This document shows positions 8,199 through 17,072 of a stretch of 64,000 nt of DNA, piece by piece. A model generated the notes under the pieces. It saw only the letters and a list, made by a program, of their open reading frames with translations, did not search any database and was not told where the DNA came from. The position numbers and the translations under genes were made by a program. Every line of letters starts with the position of its first letter. The stretch's first letter is position 1. The DNA comes from Hyphococcus sp. (GTDB lineage: Bacteria; Pseudomonadota; Alphaproteobacteria; Caulobacterales; Parvularculaceae): assembly GCA_028284345.1 (NCBI GenBank), contig JANQRY010000003.1:992001-1056000 (forward strand), given 5' to 3'.

Positions 8199-9944
8199 TT
8201 ACGACACCTTTACTCGACTTTGTTTTGCCGTTCGCCGAAGCGGCGTGACATTTGACGCCCTCACACCCTCAAGAACTTCATCCCTCGATCCGAACGCGAC
8301 CATCCGCCCGTCCCGCATCAGCAAGAGTTTGTCCACGGTCGATAAGACACTGGGCCTATGAGAAACGATAACCGTCGTAATGCCCTGCTCACGAACCCGG
8401 CGCAGCGCGTTCATAAGGGCGCGGTCCCCCTCGTCATCCAAGTTTGCATTGGGCTCATCCAACACCAACAGGCGGACATTGCCGTAGAGGGCGCGAGCCA
8501 AGGCGATCCTTTGGCGTTGTCCAGCGGAGAGTGTGACCCCGCCCGGTCCGATTTCGGTGTCGTAGCCCTGCGGCAGTTTTAGAATGAGCTGATGGCATCC
8601 GGCCTTTTGGGCCGCGGCGATAACATCGGCATCGGAGATGTCCACAGCCATGCGGGCGATGTTCTCTTTTACGGTTCCGCCAAATAACTCCACATCTTGA
8701 GGCAGATAGCCGACATACTGGCCGAAATCGTCCCGGTTCCATTGATATGTATCTGCGTCATCGAGCCGGATATGTCCGGAACGAGGCTGCCAAACGCCCA
8801 CCATCATGCGAGCTAGCGAGGACTTTCCCGCCGCAGACGGACCAATCACTCCCAGTGCTTCGCCGGGTTTGAGATCGAAGTTGAGAGCATAGACTGAGGG
8901 GACCTGCGCACCAGGCGGAACACACGTTGCATCACCGACAGCCAAATATCCCAAAGGCTCAGGTAGATTGGTAGCCGTCCTTCGGCCCACTGGATTGGAA
9001 AGAGCACTATTGATCCGATTGTATGACTCACGTGCAGCCACAAATCCGCGCCACGTTCCGATCATTTGTTCAACGGGGGCCAGAGCCCGGCCAAGCATGA
9101 TCGACGCCGCAATCATGACTCCGGGCGTGATTTGTTTGTGCACGGCAAGATAAACGCCAACACCCATCACCGCCACCTGAATGCCCAAACGAAGCGTTTT
9201 GGTGATACCGGCGAGGAGACCTGCGCGATCACTAGCCAGCGTCTGCAAAGACAACACCCGCGCATTTCCTTCGCTCCACCGCGCCTCCACATGCTGGAGC
9301 ATACCCATGGCTTCCACAGCTTCGGCATTGCGCGCGCTGCGTTCGACACCCGATTGGACCTCGATCGACTGTTTGCCTGCCTCCACCAGAGGTTTCCGCG
9401 TCGCGGCTTCATTTAGAAGCGCGATACCGAACAAGAGCGAGGCGCCCACCAGCGCCAAAAGGCCCAAGAGGGGGTGCATAAGGAAGATGACAAGGACATA
9501 AATGGGCACCCACGGCGCATCAAAAAACTGAAACGCACCATTGCCCGAAACAAAGGACCGTAATGTCGACAGATCCCGCAGGCTCTCCATGTGACCCGGG
9601 TCATGGGACAACGGCGTGCGCTGAATACCATGCCGCATCAAAATGGGACCCAACAGCTGATCCAGCCATACACTGATCCGGACCATGATCCGGGACCGCA
9701 AGATTTCCAAGATGCCAAGGAAACAAAGAGCCGCGACAACGGCAACCGTGAGCAGTGACAGCGTCTCCATGCTTTGACTGGTCAAGACACGGTCGAACAG
9801 GTTCAACGTGTAAAGCGGCACAGAAAGCATAAGGAGATTGATGGCAAAACTAAATACGCCAACAGCGGCAAATGTGCGAAAGCTCGCACGCAAAGCGTAC
9901 CGTGCATCTATCATGGGACACTCACTCAACAGTTTCGAAACCAT
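8199..9944 (-). CDS. Type I secretion system permease/ATPase (PrtD-like)
   Basis: This half-size ABC exporter (581 aa from the ATG at 9944; a TTG six bases upstream extends it by two residues) has about six membrane helices in residues 15-300. Its nucleotide-binding domain has Walker A GPSAAGKSS, Q-loop YLPQDVELF, signature LSAGQRQR and Walker B LLVLDEPNANLDDEG. It belongs to the PrtD/HlyB-like subgroup lacking an N-terminal peptidase domain, which exports unprocessed C-terminal-signal proteins. A TetR-type palindrome at 9970-9988 just upstream suggests local repression. It is the first gene of a two-gene operon with the adaptor. Confidence 0.95.
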   Translation of the reverse strand: MVSKLLSECPMIDARYALRASFRTFAAVGVFSFAINLLMLSVPLYTLNLFDRVLTSQSMETLSLLTVAVVAALCFLGILEILRSRIMVRISVWLDQLLGPILMRHGIQRTPLSHDPGHMESLRDLSTLRSFVSGNGAFQFFDAPWVPIYVLVIFLMHPLLGLLALVGASLLFGIALLNEAATRKPLVEAGKQSIEVQSGVERSARNAEAVEAMGMLQHVEARWSEGNARVLSLQTLASDRAGLLAGITKTLRLGIQVAVMGVGVYLAVHKQITPGVMIAASIMLGRALAPVEQMIGTWRGFVAARESYNRINSALSNPVGRRTATNLPEPLGYLAVGDATCVPPGAQVPSVYALNFDLKPGEALGVIGPSAAGKSSLARMMVGVWQPRSGHIRLDDADTYQWNRDDFGQYVGYLPQDVELFGGTVKENIARMAVDISDADVIAAAQKAGCHQLILKLPQGYDTEIGPGGVTLSAGQRQRIALARALYGNVRLLVLDEPNANLDDEGDRALMNALRRVREQGITTVIVSHRPSVLSTVDKLLLMRDGRMVAFGSRDEVLEGVRASNVTPLRRTAKQSRVKVS

Positions 9945-9969
9945 TACCAAACGGCAATCCGTGTTACGA

Positions 9970-9988
9970 AACGAGACACTGTCTCCTT
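9970..9988. promoter_or_regulatory. Palindrome upstream of the type I secretion operon, TetR-like operator candidate
   Basis: The core GAGACACTGTCTC (9973-9985) is a perfect palindrome around one central base. With flanking bases, 8 of 9 pairs match across 9970-9988. It lies 26 bases upstream of the ABC gene's ATG. Palindromes of this form are typical targets of TetR-family repressors. A looser outer repeat, CGAAACG/CGTTTCG, surrounds it. No TetR gene is adjacent. Confidence 0.55.
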
Positions 9989-10145
9989 ACGGAACAACAC
10001 CGTTTCGAATTACGGTTACCGGAATGTTGAGAAATACAGCAATATGCCTAAAGTGCCGTTAACAGAAGCCCTTGTCATAGATTCGCACGGGAATCATTGT
10101 CTGATCCGCACACGAGCAAATACCACGCCTTAAACGGTGCCGCAA

Positions 10146-10979
10146 TCAGATTGCCTGTTGATGATCAGGCAAAGGCCGCAAGCGAGGGAAGTAAGGGTGA
10201 CGTAAGGGATCACCCGGTTTGAGTTTCATTCCCAATCCGGGCAAAATCGGAGCTGTCGGACGACTGGGCGGCCGGGCGTCATAAACCACATCATCCCCAT
10301 AAAGACGAACCGTAATGGCACGGCGAACGCGCCCGCCGCTGGTTGAACCGCCCCCGTGAAGAACGCCGGGGTGAAAGACAATCACGTCCCCCGGCTCGAT
10401 ATCCCACGAAACAATTTGCCACTTGTCGCGCTCCGCCTCAATATCGGGCAAGGGAGGCAAGTCTTCGCCATAATAGGGCTTCTTCGGATCCTGGGAGACC
10501 GCCTGAGGGTCAAATCCATCATACATGACCTGTCGATGGCTACCGGGGACGAGTTCCAGGCAATCGCTTTTGGGCAAAGGATCCAGAGAGATCCACATCG
10601 ACGCCATTTTTTCGCCAGCCATAGGAAAGTACGGCAAATCTTGATGCCAGGGAGTCCGGCCACTGTGACCACTTTGCTTGATGAACATTTCGTCCGAGTA
10701 CAACCAAATATCCTGCGAGTCGATGAGATCCGCCATGATATCCGCAATCGGAGAATCATAGAGCAATCTCTGTATTTCGGGGGTCACATCGAAATTGCGC
10801 ACGGTCTCTATGAATTCGCGGTCCTCACCTTCATAAAACCTGAACTTAGCCTGCCCCGCATCGCCGAGAACCCGCTGTATACCCATTTCAAGGAGCATCA
10901 ACCATTCCGCATCAAGGGCTTTGGGTAGGAACAAGACGCCATCCCGGTCCAGAATCTTCCTCTGTTCCATTAAGTCCAT
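10146..10979 (-). CDS. Phytanoyl-CoA dioxygenase family protein
   Basis: The 277-residue reading starts at MDLMEQRKILDRDGVLF, chosen because GGAGGATCGA sits just upstream of that ATG; the frame could extend 25 codons further without a ribosome site. Fe(II)/2-oxoglutarate oxygenase ligands appear as His and Asp in TPWHQDLPYFPM and a distal His in PGVLHGGGSTSGG, followed by the Arg of RRAITVRLYGDDV that would hold 2-oxoglutarate. The family hydroxylates diverse substrates including branched acyl-CoAs and small metabolites; the one used here is unknown. It is a single gene, opposite to nothing nearby. Confidence 0.92.
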   Translation of the reverse strand: MDLMEQRKILDRDGVLFLPKALDAEWLMLLEMGIQRVLGDAGQAKFRFYEGEDREFIETVRNFDVTPEIQRLLYDSPIADIMADLIDSQDIWLYSDEMFIKQSGHSGRTPWHQDLPYFPMAGEKMASMWISLDPLPKSDCLELVPGSHRQVMYDGFDPQAVSQDPKKPYYGEDLPPLPDIEAERDKWQIVSWDIEPGDVIVFHPGVLHGGGSTSGGRVRRAITVRLYGDDVVYDARPPSRPTAPILPGLGMKLKPGDPLRHPYFPRLRPLPDHQQAI

Positions 10980-11140
10980 TTCGATCCTCCCAATAATGAG
11001 ACATACGAGAAGTGGCTTCACGATCACGCGCAATGCGATCAGATCGCTCCGCACTGACGGGCAAATGCACTAGGGGAATCTATAAGGAACAAGTGCTTGC
11101 TGCAATTGCCCCACCGGCACGCGCATCGAGAAAACGAGTG

Positions 11141-11866
11141 TCAAGGCGTTGGAGCAGCACCCGCCGGCGATTCTTCCACTTCGGGCGCCGGCGCCGCAGG
11201 TTCTTCGCCCTCCGTTGCCGGTTCACCCTCTGCTGAGGCTTCGGATGGTGAGTCGTCAACAGCAGCTTCACCCTCGGCTGCCGGTGCGGTTTCTGCTGAA
11301 GTCTCGGCCGTCGATCCCTCAACAACAGGGGCGCCTTCGGTGCCTGTTGCACCTTCTACCGGTGTTTCATTCGTTGCGCCGTCAACCGCAGCTTCGCCGT
11401 TTGTGGTTGCGGCGGGTTCTTGAACGGCAGGCTCAGCCGCGGCAGGGGCTTCCACGACCGCACCGGTTTGAACCTGCAAGTAATAGATGAGATTGACCCG
11501 GTCTTGTTCCTTGGGCAATCCAACGAAGGACATTTTGTTCCCAGGGAGAAAGTCTTTCGGCTTGAGCAACCACTCGTTGAGTTTATCGGGTGTCCAGATA
11601 AAATCGGCTGCAAGGACGGCGTTGGAATAGCGATAACCTTCCAAACCACCCACTTTCCGTCCGAACACGCCCCACAAATTTGGACCCGTGAGGTTTCTGC
11701 CCCCTTCTTCGAGTGTGTGGCACGAACGACAGCGCAAGAAGACCCGTTTTCCTTTTGTTTCGTCAGCAGCCGCGAGCATCTCCGGAGTGATCGTTTCTTG
11801 AGCAGCGGCCATCGAACCAAAGAGGACGCAAAACAGCGCCGATAGCGAAAGTATGGAACGCAACAT
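11141..11866 (-). CDS. Class I cytochrome c with a long acidic low-complexity tail
   Basis: A signal peptide (about 1-22, ending AAAQ) directs this 241-residue protein to the periplasm. The haem site is CRSCH (Cys46, Cys49, His50) and the axial Met is probably Met112 in GNKMSF. GPNLWGVFGRKVG is the usual cytochrome c2/c550 segment. Residues about 135-241 are an unusual tail made almost entirely of Ala, Glu, Pro, Thr, Gly and Ser. Soluble cytochromes c2 normally end near residue 130, so the tail adds nearly half again. It may bind a membrane partner or cell wall, but that is inference. The gene stands alone. Confidence 0.92.
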   Translation of the reverse strand: MLRSILSLSALFCVLFGSMAAAQETITPEMLAAADETKGKRVFLRCRSCHTLEEGGRNLTGPNLWGVFGRKVGGLEGYRYSNAVLAADFIWTPDKLNEWLLKPKDFLPGNKMSFVGLPKEQDRVNLIYYLQVQTGAVVEAPAAAEPAVQEPAATTNGEAAVDGATNETPVEGATGTEGAPVVEGSTAETSAETAPAAEGEAAVDDSPSEASAEGEPATEGEEPAAPAPEVEESPAGAAPTP

Positions 11867-12398
11867 AGGTTTTCCCCTGATTTCCAGTCTTTAAGGCGTC
11901 TTATGCGGGGACAAAAGCGCAATTAAGGCGGAAACACAAATGAGCATTTCACCGCAGTCTCCCAGAGCCGCCGTCCGGCCGGCGATGCATCAGGAACGAG
12001 TTGGCAAAACGCTCTCGATCCTGGGGAGCAGCCCCCGCTCACCATGATTGCGATGAGGCGAGCCAAAATAATCCTTCATGGATCTCGTACGACAAGGCAA
12101 CAACCGCAACATTTTTTCCCCGTCCAACGGTTGAACCTTCCGATCGCGCTCTCCGTGGCCAGGGATCAGCCGGCCCAATCCATGAGAGATCGGCAAGATT
12201 CGGTCACTTGGGCAGCACAAGGATCAATTAACCTTTTGGTAAGGTTATGATTTCCTTGCGGACTTAGTCCAAATAGGCCGCTTATTCTTGAACAATTTTT
12301 AAACCCCGGATGGTGTAGCTTATGGCGTGATGCTGGATTTGATTTGGCGACAGTCGGCATCTGAAAAGAGAGAGAAGCCTGGAGGGTAGGTAACACAA
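11867..12398. other. Intergenic stretch, 532 bases, with two short inverted repeats near the TadG-like gene
   Basis: I see no convincing coding sequence here. Near the downstream gene lie TAACCTT/AAGGTTA with a 5-base loop (12229-12247) and the palindrome GGACTTAGTCC (12260-12270), then an AT-rich patch with TTGAAC at about 12288. These would fit a promoter/operator region for the gene at 12399. The first 330 bases hold nothing I can name. Confidence 0.4.
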
Positions 12399-13910
12399 AT
12401 GCGTATGAGCAAGCGTATTTTGAAAACGATTTTCTGGTTCGCCTGCGACAAACGCGGCAACGTCATGATCTTGGCTGGTCTGCTGACCGTTCCGCTACTG
12501 ATGATGGCAGGTGCCGCCGTCGATATGTCTCAGGTGATCACGGTGCGCACAAGATTGGCGCAAGCTGCAGACGCGGCCGCTCTTGCTGTGGGTGCAGCTG
12601 GAACGCTGGACCAATCTCAAGCGCAAGAAATTGCGAACAATGTATTCAACGCCAACTACCCCGCTGCTGAGCTGGGAACTCCCGGAACGGTCAGCGTACA
12701 ATTTGACGACGGCGCCATTAACGTCTCGGCCGATGCGGTTGTGGATATGGCGATCTTGGACGTGATTGGTATCAACACGTTCAACGTTGGCGCCGAAACG
12801 GTTGTGATCCGCGAAGTCAAGAACATCGAAGTCGTGATGGTCCTGGACAATACCGGTTCAATGAGTGGAAGCAAGATCGAGTCCCTCAAGACCGCAGCCG
12901 AAACGCTCGTCAATGTTCTCTTCGGGGAATCGGCAACATCCGACAATGTAAAAATCGGATTGGTCCCGTTCGCGACATCCGTCAACATTGGACCAGATTC
13001 AGTTCTACAGGGCTGGGTCGACACCACCGGCACGTCCTCCTTGAACGAAGTGAACTTCGACACGGGCACCAGTATCTTTGATTTGTACCAAGATTTGGCT
13101 GCCTCAAATGTGTCCTGGGCAGGCTGTGTCGAAGCACGGCCCGAGCCGTACGACACCAATGACGCGGCTCCGCAACCGTCTATACCGGACACACGCTGGG
13201 TTCCTTACCTTTGGCCGGATGAGCCGGATTCCTATGAATCAGGAGTTCCGTTCTATTATTATAACAGCTACCTGAACGATACGATCAGCGGCAATCCAGA
13301 CGAGCGTCAAAGGTTCGTTGGCAAGTACGACGACGGACAGACGTTGCAGATTTCAAACCGCGGACCTAATTGGCTGTGCCCAACCGAAATCACGCCGATG
13401 ACCAATGTCAAGGTTGAGATCATGGACGCAATCGACGACATGTACGCCAACGGTTCGACAAACATACCCGTCGGATTGGCTTGGGGGATGCGGGCAATTT
13501 CTCCTGGCGCGCCTTATTCTCAAGGTGCATCGTATACTGACGATGAAACCATAAAGGCGATCATTCTGCTGACCGACGGTGCCAACTGGGTGGGTGGATT
13601 AAACAATCACAACGGATCCTACTTCACCGCCTACAATTTTCTTCAGCACGGCCGCCTAAACACACAAAACGCAAACGCTGCGGTGAACAAGCTCAATCAA
13701 AAAACGTCGGAACTATGTACGACGATTAAGGGCAACGATGTGCAACTGTTCACGCTCACGTTCCAGGTCAGCTCGAACTCGATCAAAGATTTGATGAGAG
13801 ACTGTGCGTCAACCGAAGAAATGTACTTCAATTCACCGTCTCAATCCGATCTGATCAACGTGTTCGGCGTCATCGCCAAACAGCTGAGCAACCTTCGAAT
13901 TTCGCAATAA
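12399..13910 (+). CDS. TadG-like pilus-assembly protein with von Willebrand A domain
   Basis: The 503-residue protein opens with a short cytoplasmic stretch (CDKRGNVMILAGLL), then a hydrophobic helix, then DMSQVITVRTRLAQAADAAALAVG, the signature of TadE/TadG N-termini. A von Willebrand A domain begins near residue 145 with VMVLDNTGSMSGSK, a complete DxSxS-type MIDAS (DNTGSMS), and includes AIILLTDGANW further on. Such proteins act in the envelope, often with Flp/Tad pili. No other tad gene is in the window, so it may serve another role. GGAGG lies about 18 bases before the ATG. A strong terminator follows. Confidence 0.88.
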   Translation: MRMSKRILKTIFWFACDKRGNVMILAGLLTVPLLMMAGAAVDMSQVITVRTRLAQAADAAALAVGAAGTLDQSQAQEIANNVFNANYPAAELGTPGTVSVQFDDGAINVSADAVVDMAILDVIGINTFNVGAETVVIREVKNIEVVMVLDNTGSMSGSKIESLKTAAETLVNVLFGESATSDNVKIGLVPFATSVNIGPDSVLQGWVDTTGTSSLNEVNFDTGTSIFDLYQDLAASNVSWAGCVEARPEPYDTNDAAPQPSIPDTRWVPYLWPDEPDSYESGVPFYYYNSYLNDTISGNPDERQRFVGKYDDGQTLQISNRGPNWLCPTEITPMTNVKVEIMDAIDDMYANGSTNIPVGLAWGMRAISPGAPYSQGASYTDDETIKAIILLTDGANWVGGLNNHNGSYFTAYNFLQHGRLNTQNANAAVNKLNQKTSELCTTIKGNDVQLFTLTFQVSSNSIKDLMRDCASTEEMYFNSPSQSDLINVFGVIAKQLSNLRISQ

Positions 13911-13935
13911 ATCTCCAGTAACCCCTTCAGACATT

Positions 13936-13971
13936 GGGCCTCAACCGCTTGGTTGGGGCCCTTTCTTTTTT
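13936..13971 (+). terminator. Rho-independent terminator after the TadG-like gene
   Basis: GGGCCTCAACC (13936-13946) pairs with GGTTGGGGCCC (13951-13961) through an 11-bp stem with one G-U pair and a GCTT loop. The stem is followed directly by TTTCTTTTTT. It lies 26 bases past the stop codon and separates this gene from the convergent mnmC. Confidence 0.92.
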
Positions 13972-13978
13972 CTGCCCG

Positions 13979-15952
13979 TCAGTTGCTGTTTGCGCGCTTC
14001 AGCGCTCGGATCATGAACCTGCCGGGGTGCAAGTACTCTGCAACGGACCTTTCGACCGGCCAAGGCTCTCCGAGACACTGCGAAACAAGCAACTCTGCAC
14101 ACAGATGGGCAGTCGTAAATCCTCTTGAGCCAAGGCCGACAAGACCGTAGAGACCGCGATGATACTGGGCACGCTCGTACCGCCGGAACCGCGATCCGTG
14201 CCGCACGTCGGCATAGGCATGCTTGAAAAAATCGCGATCAGGCACCGCTCCGACCATTGGCAAGAGGTCGAGTGTCGAACACCGGACGCCCGCCCACCCG
14301 GTCAACGCCTTTGTATCCAAGCTCGAAAGATCCAATCCAAAGACCCTCTCCAAGCTGGACAGGTTCTGTTGGTGATCGTCTGCACGAAGGGAAATCGCCT
14401 GCGCTGTGATCTCTTCCAACTGTTGATAGGTTGCCCCGACGGCCACACCGCCGTCTCCCTGCGGCAATACCATCTGCCCGGACAAGATGGGCACTTTCAG
14501 AGTATCCAGTCCGCTAAGTGGTGGAACAAGCGTAACTTGCCCACGGAACAAATTCAGCGATCCCTGATCGATTTCTGCGAAGGACTGGAGTGCGGTCCCG
14601 CCGCAAAGGATCAGCGTGTCGGCACAGCCCAACAATCCGCCCCCAATACCCTCAAGGCGCCATTCATCTTCGACCAATCGGGAGCGCGATACCCGGGCGT
14701 CAAAATGCAACTCGCTCTGGGACAACAGGTCTCCACACAAATCCGCACCGCGAAGACAACCCGCCTTTGGAAAATAGAGACCACCGGCGCGAAGCGCCAC
14801 ACCGGATATATCTTCACTCCGCGCTTTGTCCGCTGATAGCATTTGGTCCTCGGGCAAGGCACACAAGTCCAAAAGGCTCTGCTGCCGGTGATCAAGCGCC
14901 GGGGTCTCTGCTAATGAGATCACACCGGGGAACGGAGTTTCACAGCCGTACCGACCCGATCTGTAGATTTCACGTTCCGCATAGAGAAAAGCACTAGCAA
15001 AAAAGTGCCCTTCGGGCGTTGCATCTGTTGTCAGCCGGGGCATAAACACGGCGGAAGGGGTCCCGGACGCCTCAGAAGCCGGTGCCGGGTTCTTATCAAA
15101 GACGGTGGGTGTGAAGCCGCGCCGTGCAAACGCGTGCGCAACGGCCGACCCGGCAATCCCAGCACCGACAATTGCGATCTGACCGGGGTCTGGCCTGGCG
15201 GGTCCGATCGCAAACCACGGTTTGCCCGCAGGCTCCATCTCCAAATGGTCAGCACGCAAACCAACAAGCATATCGCGCTTTCGCCCGAACCCTGGTGCCT
15301 TCGATACCTGGAACCCGGCTTCGGACAAACCCTCTCTCACCTTTTGAGCAACCGTGTAAGTCGCAAGCGTCGCACCTGGACGAGCAAGGCGCGCCATTTG
15401 CCGGAAGAGGTCTTGCGTCCACAAATCCGGATTCTTGGCCGGTGCAAATCCATCCAGATACCAGCAATCGATCTGGGCCTCGAGCTCAGAGTAAGCGTCT
15501 AAGGCGTCCCCGATGAGCAACGTCAAGGTTACATCATCCGAAAGATGGATCCGGTGAAACCCTTCGTACAAAGAGGGGAGGTGATCAATGAGACATTCCG
15601 ACAAGGGCCGAAGCGCAGGCCAGCGCGCATAAACGCGGCGAAGATCCTCAATGCTCAGGGGATATTTCTCTACAGAAACAAAGTGTAACCGGTTTCCGCC
15701 TGAACGGTGTTGCCGCCAGAGATCCCAAGTGGCAAGAAAATTAAGGCCCGTTCCGAACCCCGTCTCGCCAATCGTGTAAAGCCGTTTGCCCGCCCATGCG
15801 CCTGGAAGTTCATTGCCCTCTAGAAAAACATGCCGGCTCTCAGCCCAACCGTCTTCGTTGGAATAATAGATATCGCCGAACACCGCACTCACAGGGGCAT
15901 CCCCCTGCCCCCAATCGATGCGGCCTTGCTGAACGGGGTGTCGTCGCCTCAT
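13979..15952 (-). CDS. mnmC: Bifunctional tRNA 5-methylaminomethyl-2-thiouridine biosynthesis protein MnmC
   Basis: The 657-residue product has both halves of MnmC. Residues about 1-240 are the SAM-dependent methyltransferase MnmD (GETGFGTGLNFLATWDLW and DCWYLDGFAPAKNPDLW). Residues about 255-640 are the FAD-dependent MnmC1 oxidoreductase (IAIVGAGIAGSAVAHAFARRG and the C-terminal GLVGLGSRGFTTAHLCAELL). Together they remove the carboxymethyl group from cmnm5s2U34 and methylate nm5s2U34 to mnm5s2U in the wobble position of Glu, Lys and Gln tRNAs. Length matches the family. It is convergent with the TadG-like gene. Confidence 0.96.
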   Translation of the reverse strand: MRRRHPVQQGRIDWGQGDAPVSAVFGDIYYSNEDGWAESRHVFLEGNELPGAWAGKRLYTIGETGFGTGLNFLATWDLWRQHRSGGNRLHFVSVEKYPLSIEDLRRVYARWPALRPLSECLIDHLPSLYEGFHRIHLSDDVTLTLLIGDALDAYSELEAQIDCWYLDGFAPAKNPDLWTQDLFRQMARLARPGATLATYTVAQKVREGLSEAGFQVSKAPGFGRKRDMLVGLRADHLEMEPAGKPWFAIGPARPDPGQIAIVGAGIAGSAVAHAFARRGFTPTVFDKNPAPASEASGTPSAVFMPRLTTDATPEGHFFASAFLYAEREIYRSGRYGCETPFPGVISLAETPALDHRQQSLLDLCALPEDQMLSADKARSEDISGVALRAGGLYFPKAGCLRGADLCGDLLSQSELHFDARVSRSRLVEDEWRLEGIGGGLLGCADTLILCGGTALQSFAEIDQGSLNLFRGQVTLVPPLSGLDTLKVPILSGQMVLPQGDGGVAVGATYQQLEEITAQAISLRADDHQQNLSSLERVFGLDLSSLDTKALTGWAGVRCSTLDLLPMVGAVPDRDFFKHAYADVRHGSRFRRYERAQYHRGLYGLVGLGSRGFTTAHLCAELLVSQCLGEPWPVERSVAEYLHPGRFMIRALKRANSN

Positions 15953-16016
15953 GGACGCTTCACGAACTCCGGCTCATTTTGGACTCTCCGGGCACCAAGG
16001 AATATGGCAAGACACA

Positions 16017-17018
16017 CTAAGAGACCAACTGAGGCCGTCCCACCCAAATGCGGTTCATATTGCGGGTCAGGAAGTCCGGCCTCTCTCGTCCCTGCAAGCG
16101 GCCCAGCGCTTCGTGGTAAGGCGGCACAAACCGAAACCGCCTGGGCAATCGGAAGTACACTCGGCGGATCCAACGAACGGCACGCTCGCTCTCTCGCTGA
16201 TGCCGCTCGTTAAACTCAAAGCCGTACTGTTCGCGAATGCGCGTCGGCAAAACACCGGACGTTAGCGATCGGTACCAGCCAGGCAGAGGTACAAACGTCC
16301 GCTGGCCGCCAGACTTACCCATAAGCAGAAAAGACGCAATGTCTCGTGCCGCAGTTCCCACAGTCAGCACATCAGATGCATGCATCTCTCTCGTATAAGC
16401 TTGAAAGTCCGCCCAGCGCTCGGGCAGTTCGTATGGATCGATTCCGAAGAAACGCGCTTTGACTTTGGAGGCGGAGTAATAGGCCTCCTTGTCCGAGTCA
16501 GACAAAGGCGGAAAAACCAGTTCGTACATCAACAAAGAGGTTTCGACCAAAGTCGCATGCACCCATCGCATCGCTTCCACATCATTGGCCCGATATTGGC
16601 TCCCTTTTTTGAAGGGGCCGACATCTTCAGACATGGGACCTCGAATGTGGGAATGGATGGCGTGAAGGCGCTGGGCCTGGTGGACGGCATGGTCAAGCGA
16701 GCCGAAATTCATGCCGAACATAATCGTGAACGTGCGATGAAAACGTCCGATCGGATCAGTCTTTGTACGCGATTGCCGACTAATGGCTTCTGCGACCCAA
16801 GGATGGGCCGTCTGCAAGAGCGCGGCGCGCGCAGCGCCTAAAAACAAGATTGCTTCCTTGTCGATCTTCCAAGTGATGGATCCCGGACCGAAAACGCCCT
16901 CGTTAGGATCACGAACCGATTGACGAAAAAAAGCAATCTGGCGCTCCAGCGCCTCGTCCGTCACCGTCTTTGCAGGCTTGACGCTGTCCTCCGCAAAATC
17001 GGTTGTTGTCCCCGTCAT
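16017..17018 (-). CDS. Oxygenase MpaB family protein (DUF2236)
   Basis: The 333-residue reading starts at MTGTTTDFAEDSV, with GGGGAC just upstream. A longer start at 17063 would leave only 9 bases to the divergent araC gene. The family core is visible as ITWKIDKEAILFLGAARAALLQTAHPWVAEAI and then DPIGRFHRTF, conserved in DUF2236/MpaB and latex-clearing-protein relatives, which are b-type haem oxygenases or presumed oxidases. Later segments ending in LPRRFRFVPPYHEAL are also typical. Substrate unknown. Divergence from an AraC regulator next to a di-iron hydroxylase suggests a linked oxidative pathway. Confidence 0.85.
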   Translation of the reverse strand: MTGTTTDFAEDSVKPAKTVTDEALERQIAFFRQSVRDPNEGVFGPGSITWKIDKEAILFLGAARAALLQTAHPWVAEAISRQSRTKTDPIGRFHRTFTIMFGMNFGSLDHAVHQAQRLHAIHSHIRGPMSEDVGPFKKGSQYRANDVEAMRWVHATLVETSLLMYELVFPPLSDSDKEAYYSASKVKARFFGIDPYELPERWADFQAYTREMHASDVLTVGTAARDIASFLLMGKSGGQRTFVPLPGWYRSLTSGVLPTRIREQYGFEFNERHQRESERAVRWIRRVYFRLPRRFRFVPPYHEALGRLQGRERPDFLTRNMNRIWVGRPQLVS

Positions 17019-17072
17019 TAAGTCCCCATATCCTCGTTCTTCCCACGAGCGCACCACACGCATGCAAGAACC

